From: Micrasema longulum
Taxonomy: Eukaryota > Arthropoda > Insecta > Trichoptera > Brachycentridae
Direction: 5' to 3'
Length of the DNA stretch: 64,000 nucleotides
Assembly: GCA_022494885.1 (NCBI GenBank)
Contig: JAGVSM010002914.1
Location: 62,001-126,000, forward strand
Part shown: positions 24,027-36,000 of the stretch, in pieces
Position numbering within the stretch: position 1 is the first letter of the stretch
Layout of the letters: each line of letters starts with the position of its first letter
Notes under the pieces: generated by a model
Database searches by the model: none
Told to the model about the DNA's origin: nothing
Seen by the model: only the letters and a program-made list of their open reading frames with translations
Translations under genes and position numbers: made by a program

Positions 24027-27000
24027 TCACTTCAGGTCGGTCACTTCGAACGACTCCTCGTCGACTTTCTCCGCGTCGGATGAGAGCGCTTCCCTCAGGG
24101 GGTCAACACAGTTTTTGGGTATGAGGGTTCCTGTAAGAAATTGAGATGAACAAGTTTACGAACTACAACTCTAAATACAGAAGTCTCTATAATTTGAACA
24201 ATGACAAACCTTGCCTGTTTGGTTTAATGAATTTTCAGATTCCCGAATTTGACTGAAATTTGACTGAATTTGACCAGAAATGATTGGTGGACACAAGAAG
24301 GTAAAAAGATTTAAGGTAAGTTTTTTAAATGTATAAAATTATAAATAAAATAATATACTCACCGACAATCTTGAGTCCTTCGGTTGTCTTGAGCCTGATA
24401 ACTTGCATCTTGTTGAGAGAAGATCGTGAGCTGAGAACATGTTCCACGCGCGCCCATACCGACAGTACTGAACCAGACAATACGTGATAACTACGGCGCC
24501 TTAAACCAACCTGAAACAGAAACAGAAACATCAGTTCACAAATAAATACATTTGCTATTTTTGTTTCATTTTGTGTTTTGACATTTCACTTTGAGAGACA
24601 AAATAAAAGGCAGAAATTAATGAAAAGTTAACTATTGTTTTAAAATCCAAAAAAACAGTTTTGAAATCCAATTTTGGGAAAGGGCAAACTTCCTCATTTG
24701 AAGGAAAAAAGCATTTACTTTTCGGACTCCTTCATTCCTTACCTCACAGTCTTGTCCCATGGCGACATTCCTACAGTTGGCGCGCCAGTACGCGTGTGAG
24801 CACGTTGTCACACTGGCTGCGTGCTGTGCACTCCACGGCTGCTCAGCCTCTGTGGATGAGGCCTTCTTGTATTTCTTCTCTATCTCAGCGAGGGATTCGT
24901 TTCGCACCTGCAGACCCGTGTTTGGTCTGTAAAAATAAAACAATTGTATTATTGATTGAATTTGCATTAACTTTCTGGAATAAAATGATTAAATATATAA
25001 TTAATAAAACACTTGAGTTTAAGAAATAATAGTTTTGGAAAGCACAGATCAGTAGATGGAAGGATCTGTGTTTTTCGAAACTAGCAGTGCTTCAAAATAA
25101 ACTGAAGTGGTGTTCCGGACGCGCGGGCAAATGATTAAGATTCATAAATGTAAATTAATTATGTATTTTATAAAGATTTAACTAAGTATGGGGCCTCGGT
25201 GTATGTAAGAAAGTCAAGTGCCAAATCCCCAATAAAGACGAGTTGTTTCACTTTCGGATTCGGCCTTGACAAACACCGAGGGCAAAATATAGCTTAGAAA
25301 AGGAATTTATTTGTATCATATAAAATATTGGATAGTTTTATGTTGAATGTATGTATTTTGTATGTTTATTATATTGTATATTCATTGTTCATTCTTGTAT
25401 GTTGCTCGCCGCGCGGCATACGAGGCCGTCCGTCGGGCAGAGCGAGTGGGGGAGGCCGGGCGAGTGGTCGCCGGTACCCCCACTCCCCGGCGGTGGCTCG
25501 CGTACACGGCGGCGGCCGCGCGCTCGGGCGTCGGGCGGTTCGCCGCGAGGGCCTTATAATGGGTGCACTTTAAAATAAACGTGAGTTCGCTCAAGGCAGT
25601 TGTATTGTGTTTTACTCTCCGCCTCCTCGCCCTCTGCTTTCCGCTGGACTTCGTGCTTCGCTGCTGGCTTCCGCCGTGACTGCCCAGACTGCGCTCGCCT
25701 CTTTACATCAACAGGGCCCGTTGGAAAGCCCTTTTCAGGGCTACTGAGGTTGACTTAGCGGTCAGTGCTTTCTCGGTGCGCCGGGCTCAGGTGCTCATTT
25801 ACGCCAGGTGGGCCAATCGAGTGGAACCGGGGAGACGAAGCCGCCACCCCCCCCCCCTGTAACGGGTCGGTTACAAGTGGTATAAGAGCAAAGTGTTTTA
25901 TTAACCTAGCCGTACCGAAGGGGGGGATTTTAATCTCCCATAGACTGATTTGGTCAATTTCACTTTATGTACATAAGCATTCGGCAAACAAACAAAAAAG
26001 AATAAAATACACAGATGAGTAAAATATGTGTAAGCGAAAACATGAATAAATTATTGCACGATCATAAACACTTCCAACGTTTTATTCTCCTGATTTTATT
26101 AGCTGGAGTCATTTGGTCCCCCCGTTCGGATGATGTGTAATTTTTGGATGCTTAGTGGGGGAAAGGTTCATTATATATAGCAATTACTTGCAATAGTCAC
26201 ATAATATAGTCCAGTAAATAGTTAAATAAGTATTTGATGTAATTGTGGCGTACAACATGCTCAACAAAATACACACACAGGTCAATTGAAAAATTACAAA
26301 TCTTAACACGTTCGAGGTTATGCCAGCTATAACCGTCGGTCCTAAAGATATTGTTAGTGAATAGGGGGCTATAACGAATAATAGAGGAGATAGAAAGGGG
26401 TGACCTGATAGAGACATACAAGATACTCAACAGTCACTATAGCTGCCCAAATTTGGATCCCATGTTCGAGCTTAAACAAGATGCTCGTCTTCGAGGCCAC
26501 AGTCTTAGGCTGGAGAAAACGAGATTCAATCTAAATCCACGGAAGCATTTTCTGAGCAATAGAGCTGTTGATGGTTGGAATAAGCTGCCACAAGAGCTGA
26601 TCTCAATGTGTAGTCTCAATGGGTTCAAAAATGAACTAGATTTGTTTTCGGAAAAGTTTAAGTGCGCCAACAACTAACTTTCGTTTAAATAGATTTAAGC
26701 ATATCAGCTTTAAGCTGCTTGCTTAAAATTAATAATAACAATAAAAATATTTAAAAAAATATTGTGTATAAAAAACAGTCGGCAACGAGTGTCTCAGTAC
26801 ATTAGTCAAATAAGATTTATACACTTTATGTTTGAAGCAGTAACGTTGTGATTATTCATTATAGTAAAATAAATGTATATATTTTAAATTCTGTAGTGTC
26901 CTGCCGGCAAAACAACTTTGTGACTACAAATTGATTGTAGATCACTTTGTTGATCCTGAATATAAAAAGAGTTTCCCACACTCACAACACTAGATTAAAA

Positions 27001-30000
27001 ACTAAGGGCTCCCTGTTTGTTCCCCGAATTACAAATTACTTCGGAGAGCGAACATTAAATTGCGTTGTTCCAAGATTGTTCAATGATCTCCCATAAACCA
27101 TCATTGATATGAAAGATCTTCAAATGAAAAAAAAAGAGCTGAAGAAATATCTTCTAGATACTTTATAGTGCCTGTTTATAAATAAATTTGTAAAATATAA
27201 ATAAAATAAATGTAATATAAACCTGTCATAAAAAAAAAATGTGTCCCACCGAAAAGTCTTTAGACTTAGTTGGTAACAAATTCTTGTAAATATTTTTTTT
27301 TAATTATAAAATAAACGCTGCTCTGCAGCACTGGAACTGAAATAAAAACAACTTTGTTTTTAGCCACAATTTTTTTCTACCGAGCGGTTTCAAAGCTATA
27401 AAAGCTTCTTTATCAAGGTATACTAGGGCATTAGTTAAGTCAAAAATAAGTGGTTAAAAACAAAGTTGTTTTTATTTATTTAATTAAATAAAATTTACTT
27501 CAAATTTTCAACTATAGTAGGAAGTGAAATATTCCAAAAATAAAAAAGTTATGTGTCCATACGAGTGGATCCTATGATAAAAAAAGGGCCTGCTGAGTGG
27601 ATCGTATGAGAAAAAAGTGTCCGCGAATGTGTTAATAAAAATATTAAATTATTCTGCCTAACAACATGATCAATAAACACAGGTAAATTGTAAAATTACA
27701 AATCTCTAAAATCATCATCTTGAGAAATTAAAGAGATAATATAAACCTACAATATTCAAATAAACCCGCCAATGTGACAAATGTAATAAAATTGACAGTT
27801 AGTATAGGCAAATAAACCAAAAGGGCAATTCTGACCTGTAGATGTGGTACATCTGGTCCTTCTTGGAGACCTTCTCCCCCTTGTGAGGTGCCTCCAGTCC
27901 AACAGCCAGCATGGCGGTCTGCTTCCCGTTGCGGACCTGGTGCGAGAGGTAGAATCCCTCCTTGGCCCCTATCAGCCCCGACCACTTGTCCAGAGCGTCC
28001 TGCCAGCTCATGCCGCGCTGAAATTACCGATTTGTCAATTTAATTCCCAGTCAAAAAAAGTTCCCGTGAGGTCAGTTATTGTCCTTCTGGTGGTGGACAT
28101 CGGGCATCAAAGTTTGGAAGCAAATTTCATGTAAAGGTGAATGCACATTTCTTCTGAAAATTCAGGGTTCTAAACACACTTTTTGCACCACAGTAAGGGG
28201 CCCAATCAGAGTGATGAATCATGGCATCGAACACCCAGGCTTGAGAAAAATAATGTTAAATTATTGTGATCTTACGGTGAATGGATACTACTAGAGAATA
28301 TCTTCTTACCTCTACGTGTACGAGGTGCAGCTCAGTGGGTGCGACACCCGTGGCGTGCTTCCTCATGAAGCGAACCCGTTTGACGCGCCTCACGCTCTCC
28401 CCGTGCGCCCCTAAGTCCAGAATGCCGAGGTCGAAGCGCCCGGACCTTCGCGCCGAAGCGATGATGGCCTGCAGCGTGTCCGTGAAGTACTTGAACAGAC
28501 GGTTCTGGAGCTCCACCGGCATGCCCAGTATGCGATTCAGGAATTTCGACATGTTGTTGTAGTCCTATGGGAAGATAAGCTGGCTTATATTCGTATTTCT
28601 TTTACATATTTAAACAATCATCATCATTCCATGTCCGCTCCCTAGTTGGAGCATATGGTGTCCACAGAGATCCTTCAAGCATCTCTGTCAGCTGCCAGCT
28701 CCTGTGAATCCTCCCAAGTCAGGTTCGAATCCCGTAGTTCTGACACGAACTGCCGACAAACAGTCAGCAGTGGACGTCCAGGACATCGAGAACCTGATAC
28801 CTTGTAAAGTAGGCAAGCATGGTTAAGGCTCTCGGGAGGCATCCGCAGGACATAGCCAAGCCGACTGTATCGCCTCTGCTTAGTGACAGTTGTCACCGGA
28901 GTTTGCTGCGTCCGTCCTCTTATTGCTTCATTCCTTACAAAGTCAAACCACCACACACCTAAGATTCTTCTGAGACACCTATTCTTAAAACTCAGAATTT
29001 TGCTGTTTCGGGCCCTAGTGAGGTGCCACGATTTGCATCCGTAGAGGAGCATTGATGTTATGCAGGCGTTATATCGGGTTGTGGTCCCGTGGCTAGTGTC
29101 TCGGACTCACGGACCAAAGGTCCGTCGTTCGAATCCTACTCTACCCCAATTGGATTCCATTTTCTAATAGTGAGTTATTTACAACTCGTTGAGAATGGCC
29201 CTCAAAAATTAAATATTTGGGTAAATCATAAGAACGCAAATATTTCTTTTTTCCTTTTTAAAAAAATATAGGAAGCATTTGGTTTTCAATGAGTAAATAT
29301 CCGATCTCCAGACAGCCTTCATACTGTTGAATGTGGCGCCTGCTATTCCTAGCCGCACTCCTAGTTCTTTTGAAAGCTGTAATTTTCCGTAACGCGTTTT
29401 GTATTTGTATTTTGTATTTTTTTTTTGCACCACAACAGGCCAGGAAGCCCAATTACAGTGGTGAATTACATCACAGAACACCCAGGCTTAAGAAAAATCA
29501 CATTTAATTTTAACATATAACGTAACATATACTCCCAGGTATTTGAAACTCTCGACCCTTTCGATGACATGGTTTGACGAAGTCAGGAAATTTTGGGCAT
29601 CGAGGCATTTAAAACAAACAAATCAAAACAAACACAAATGCCGTTTCTCCGTAGAAGTAGGCAGAAAGGATAGAACGCCATATCACTCTGTCTTTCTAAA
29701 CATTCATATTTTCACATGCACGTGTACCGATTATTCCGACATTTGACATGTCAATTTGTATCAATACCTTTGGACACAGTTCAACCGTGATATGTCCCGA
29801 GTCGCATTCACATAGTGTTCTCACCTTATCTAGCGACAGCACCCCTGGCATGGCCTCGCTGTTGACGATGATGCCCACCCCCACGAGGGCGCTGGCCACG
29901 TCCTGGAAGAAGTCCCCCTTGTAGTCTTGCGGGGGCGGCACCAGCGGCGGCTCGTACCTCATTATGGTTTTCATGGTCGCCTCCAGAGCACTGCGACCGT

Positions 30001-30009
30001 ATTTGTTAT
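24027..30009 (-). CDS. sno: sno C-terminal exons (Helicase_C_4 and family-specific tail)
   Basis: 30009-29825 has [12 protein letters not shown] and [13 protein letters not shown]. 28564-28310 has [29 protein letters not shown] and a basic run. 28017-27836 has [12 protein letters not shown] and [15 protein letters not shown]; its donor is GTCAGA, a weak match to consensus. 24926-24743 has RPNTGLQ and [12 protein letters not shown]. 24510-24363 has [22 protein letters not shown]. 24130-24027 ends in an acidic tail and TGA. The order and spacing match the SBNO C-terminal half. Confidence 0.95.
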
Positions 30010-33000
30010 CTATGAAAAATCACACAACATCCGTCAGGAAAAGTGCGCAGAAGGGTGACAAATACATTATTATTGTCAAACCATTATCCGCACCAGGTGG
30101 AGCATAGGGCACTGTATTGTTAATGTAATGTATAAGAAGGTAAGGAATGTCAGTCTTATGCTTCAGGTGCTAGTCCAGGGACAATGAAATATTTCATCTT
30201 TGAGCAACAACATTAACACATTGTCGTCGGGACACGGCATTTGCCGTTTTTCGCGGACTGTCGGTCAACCGCGGGACACGGCAAATGCCGTTTTTGTCGA
30301 CTGTCGGTTGTTGGCGGGAAACGGCATTAAACGGGTTTGTTATCAGCGTGAAATAAAACGCCTTGAAGGGTGATTTGTTACCTGAGGTGCTAGGCGACAG
30401 TCTGTCGACGTTATTTGAGATGCCTTGTCCGGATTGGCTAGTGTGCCACTTGTAAAGGCGTCGCCAGAAATCTAGAGTTTTATGCGATCTCAATCTCCAG
30501 TTTAGTTTGAGTCATTTCACGTATTGGACTATTTTTCATACCGCACTGTTTTGTTTACTGTTTGGTATTTTCTTATTTGAATATATTAGCATTGTATAGG
30601 ACGTTACCCCTACAAAAATGTCTTTACAAGCCAATGATAGTGACGATGAAGTGTATGCCGACAATTTATCTAATTGTTCATGGAATGATGACATTGAAGA
30701 GTTGTCAGACAAAGAACCGAGTGATGATGAACAAATACCAAGACCTAGAACGTTTCACCATCGCACTATTGAAAGTGATTCTGATTCGGAGACGAGCTCA
30801 GATGAGGATGTAGACGAGTGGTCATCGTTTGATAATCCTCCAGTTCTGAAATCGTTTTTAGGCCGCCGCGGTTTGAATTCAAATGTCCATTGTCCTCAAA
30901 CTGTAAGTGATGCGATAGAGTTATTTATCGGTGATGATTTGTTTGAATATTTTATAAACGAATCTAATAGATATTACCACCAAAACTCACATAATTACAA
31001 ATTATATAAAAAATCGGGAAAGTGGAAAAATATTACTTTGAAAGAAATGAAAACGTTTTTGGGGCTGATTATTTTGATGGGACAAGTTCGAAAGGATATA
31101 AGGGACGAGTACTGGTCTACTGAACCAACAACCGAAACTCCTTATTTTGCTAAAACGATGTCCAGAGACCGGTTTCGGCAGATATGGAAAGCGTGGCATT
31201 TTTCTAACAATGAAGAAATCATAGATAGTTCCGACCGACTATGCAAAGTAAAACCAATTATTGACCACTTTTTACCTAAATTTATTTATTTTTGATGATC
31301 AAATGTCAAATATGATTTCTTTGAAAATTTCGATCGAAAATATTATTTGGTTTAGAAATTGTGTCAATTTTAAGAAAGCGATATATTTTTGCGCTAATCG
31401 CGAAAAACACCCGCTATAGGCTAGAGTCTATTGTTCGAAGCGCCCGACTACAATGTGTTAAGTAGGCTAAAACTAAAGAAAAAAAATATTTTTTCACAGT
31501 GAAATTATTTTTTTTTTTTTTTTTAAGAAAAAGAAATATTTGCGTTCTTATGATTTACCGAAATATTTAATTTTGAGGGCCATTTTCAACGAGTTGTAAA
31601 TAACTCGCTATTAGAAAATGAAATCAAGTTGGGGTAGAGTGGGATTCGAACCGCAGACCTTTGGTCCGTGGGTCCGAGACACTAGCCACAGGACCACAAC
31701 CCGAATTTAAGAAAAAAGTTTTCAAAACTTTTTATGATTTTAATTTACATGAAATATAATTTCAATAATTTGTTTTTGAACGGTTTCTAAAGGCTTGATT
31801 TGATTATTATAGGCTCCACCCCATCCAATTATTCCATAAGAGAAGACTGCAAGAAAATGAAAAAGCATTTTGCCATAGTGATGAACATACCTTGTTTGAG
31901 AACATAGATCAAATATCTCAGTGTGTTAACAAGTTTTTTCAATATGATCATCAGCTCACCTCCTTGATTAGACTGATTACGAAACCTTCACAATATGCTT
32001 CCAACACAAAGCTGACATAAATTTCCTAGATTTTCACAGTCCTTCAGATGCACAATGAGTTTTTATGGATTATTATGACGTGTTGTTCGCCCTCTTTTCC
32101 GACGTTTCAGATCGCATTAGCGTCGACTCAGGGTTGATGTTATTTGTGTCAATATAATATGTAATGTTATGTAGTTGTAATGTGATCCGAAACGTCAAAA
32201 GAGAGTAAAAAAGAGTGCAAACAACCCAGAAAAACTCACTAAGCTGACTCGTTATGTTCTAAAAGAACCTTGAAAGAATTTGTAGATACCATAATATGCA
32301 TTGTGGAGCATAAATGGAACTATGCGATAACTTAAGGTAGTTTTTACATATTAAATGTGGGCATTACTATATATCAGAAGTTTTTTTCACTGAAGATTAA
32401 TCCTTACCAATATTAAACTGCGAGAGATCTCTGGTCTCCGTGGCTCTCCTGTCACCGTGGGTGAGGGCACCGAGTGACTCGAGTCGCTTGGCAACAGTAG
32501 AGGCGAACCTCCTCTCTCCAGCAAGGTCGGATATGAGGAACATGTATTCGGGAGCGTTCACCTGGTTAGATCTGTGGGTTCGACCTGTAAAACAACACAT
32601 GTTTAGTTGATCATTCATCAAGAACCTAACTTCTGTTACTGAAAAGAAAATGTGTAAAAAAAGGACAATTTTTCTCTATGGCGTTTTAAAGATTTTTATT
32701 GAAAGTGCATTTCATGAGAAAAATATAGTAACAGTGGCCATTCCATACAATTTATTATCAAAATGGTGACTTCTCCTACTACGTAGTTAGTTGGTCGTGG
32801 AGTATATAAAACTATAATAGAAAATATTTACCAAACTGTTGTACAGCTCTGTCAGCGGACCAAGGTAATTCTAGTGTAATGTGTACCCTTCTCCTTTGAT
32901 TTCTCACTCTGTAAAAAAATAAATATATATTATTAATTCAACAAACAATAATAAAATATTTGTCTGGTTTTGCTGTCGTTGGAGACACATCCAATCATTA

Positions 33001-36000
33001 CACGATCATTTATAGCTATTCACAGTTGAAAATAACAAAAAGTGTCTTAAGCATTTTGTTTCAGATATGGAATCTCCATTTTCCAGAAAGAGTCCAGAGG
33101 TGAGCCACAGAGCTATCGCCAAGCCTGAAACGACTTCCTTATGAGCAGACTGGAGATTTAGGGTCTCACAACGCTGCAGGTACGATAAGAAAGGGGTGAC
33201 TTGATATGTATTAAAGTCAACAGTTGCCCAAATTTGCCGTCTCAGGGTGGAAATAACAGACTTAACTTAAACTCACTGAAGCAGTTTTACAAGAGCTGGT
33301 CTCAATGACTTCACGGCTGTATCTGTTTTGGATAAATAAAAACCCACCAACTACTATTCAATAAAATAGCTGCTTGCTTAAAACTTAATAATAATAATAA
33401 TAAAATCGGTATTGGTTGACCAAAATCAACAAATACGTTAAGATTACATAAACTAAGAAATTGCATGTGTTGAGGAAACTTTTTGTAATATAAGTTTACC
33501 AAAAACAATACACAGAACTTGTTAAAAAATGATGCTGCGGGAGTTTGTAAATCAGAATTGAGTTTGCCCAATAACCATCCATTTCATTTCTACCTGTTTC
33601 CATGATCCATCTTTTCATATTTTTGTTAGTGATTTCTTTAAAAGTTATAGGTTTTTAATGATGTATTTTTATACATGTCCGAGTTTATACCTTCGATCGC
33701 TCTGTAGGGAGATACCACTGCTAGCTGCTTCAGAAATGATAGCCACATCCTTGTCTCCGTCCATGAACCTCTTTTTCTCCGTAAGGTTGAGGGTCTCCAG
33801 TGGAACATCAGCCTCAGATCGACTCTCGTACATGATCTGTCCATCTTCAGTCTGAATAACTCGTCCTTTCCTACCCGTCATCTGAACACAAAAATAATAT
33901 AAATCTTTATCAAGCTCTATCGGATGGAACTATAATCCCACCCTTACTGTTGGATTTTTAATTATCGTATCTTTTGCAATCTTCAGTACTTAATAAAATG
34001 TACATCATTTATTTTTTAATATTTATTTATTATGTATACGGCATAAGCCAATTACAACAGTTACATGAAATACACCTAGTTGTTTTTAATATTTATAATA
34101 ACCACATATTATTCACATTAATTATTGAAAAAGAAGTAAAACATTTATATTTAACTTGTTCACTTTTTCAATGAGATAGTTCAGTGTTACAAGAAATTAT
34201 ATATAAAAAATGTTTTCATACATGTGGTAAAAATATAGCATTTAATTGTACAGCAGAGTTTCTCAAAAATGTGTAAAAACATTAATAAAAATGGACTGCT
34301 TCGCAATGCTACGGGTTTGTGTGACCTTGTGTTTGCAGTAGCCAATAAATTATAGTGTTTTTGTGGCAACCATGGGCGATCATGATTGCAATTGGCAAAA
34401 TATTCTGGTTTCCGGGGTAGCAGTTTTTTTTACATTTAGCGTGTTTGGGGTAAAAATTATAACTGAACATAGGTCAACTTTTAAATGTCAGAAAAATAAA
34501 AAATAAACTGTCGTTCCTACAAAGTAATCCGATCATGTCAAACAATGTCGTAGAATGCCCGCAGGTTAGTGGTTTATACAGCGAACGACAGTTAAACCCA
34601 TGTTTTCTTTGCTTCTTGTCAGTTATGTTTTACCATTCAGATGTGTGTTTTGATCACTCACTGACCAGAACTTGTGACGTTGCGGGCGGTGTGATTTCGA
34701 TGTTTTAGTGGGGATTTTCAAAATTACTAAAACATTGCGATCGTCTATTGATAAAAAAAAAAAATTAAAAACCACTAAACATCCTCATCACTGGTTCTAG
34801 TAAATAAAGATTCACTCACCTCCGCAACGTTCTCGGGCCCGCCCAGCTCGTCGATGAGCTGGTCCAGGGTATTGGCGGGCAGCCGCTCCCCGAGGCGCTC
34901 GATGGCCTCCAGCAGCTGCTCCTTCATGGTGCAGGCGCGCTCGATGGCGTCGCGCGGCGGCCCGAGGTGCAGCCCGTTGGTTCCCACGCCCATCCCACCC
35001 ACACCGTGCACGACAGCCGCGTCATTGCTCTTCCTCTGTATCAGCTCTTGGATCTTGTCCTGTGTTGAAGTGGGTTTTTTCTTTGGTGGGGTCACTTTTT
35101 TAGGTTTCTTCTTTTCTATTGTCGTTTGCTTTTTCTTTCTTCCTACCCATGGATCTGAAAATTTTAAAGCATTATTTATTTATTTTTCATGTTTTTTTTT
35201 ATGTACACCTTACTGGGCACAACTCGTGTCGAGGCATTCATTTATTGTGTTCCTAGTTATAATGTATGCATAAACATAATAAATAAATGGTAAAAAAAAA
35301 AGGTAATAAAAATATTACATCCAAATTATGTTATTTTATTAACCCTTTCCAGCCCAAGTTATCAAAAGAACTTAGTTCCATGAGTTTTGTTAATTAATAA
35401 GGTTTAGTTAGGGGCCAATTAAGACGACAATATTTTCTTTTTTTTGTATATATTTTATTAATGTTTTATGAGAGTGGGACTCACAGGTCCCTTCAGGCAG
35501 CAAGTACATAAAAAAATAAGCAATATTATGATATTTATTCATGCAATTCTTCCTATTATTGCAACACAGGCACACTTTACAATGTGAACACAGAGTATGG
35601 CCTCGACTCTATTTTTTAAAGTAAACATTTTACATCGACCTCTTTTCTTCTCAAAAATAGGCCGATGTACGCCTCTGTTCCCTAGGCGAACGGTTCGTAT
35701 TTGTATGGATGCTGCCATTTTTAAAATGAACACAAAAAACAGCTTCTTTATTTTGCCGCTAGGTGTGTAAGTAAACCTATAAGTCCCATCAGGCAGAAAA
35801 GGTTAAAAAATGCTAACTTAGATATAGGGCTGATCAGTCGCGTACACAGAGATTTCAACTAGGGTAGGCAGTAAAAAAAAAAGTACATTTTATATAGTAT
35901 AAGTACCTAATCAATCTTACCAAACAGTTTCCTTCACTAGTCACATTAGTTTGAATCACTATGCTGTAGGTAGTTAATATAGAAATTGCCTAAGCTACAT

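Noticed and set aside
25347..25594. Arg/Ala/Gly-rich frames in both orientations
   Set aside because: All frames are open because of GC-rich DNA inside the LTR.
26437..26677. Two overlapping frames as candidate host genes
   Set aside because: The + frame is the LINE C-terminus and the - frame its shadow.
28281..28562. 93-codon + frame
   Set aside because: Antisense shadow of sno exon 28564-28310.
29071..29140. tRNA gene
   Set aside because: Has A/B-box-like blocks but no foldable cloverleaf, and recurs with a constant tail, so it is a SINE head.
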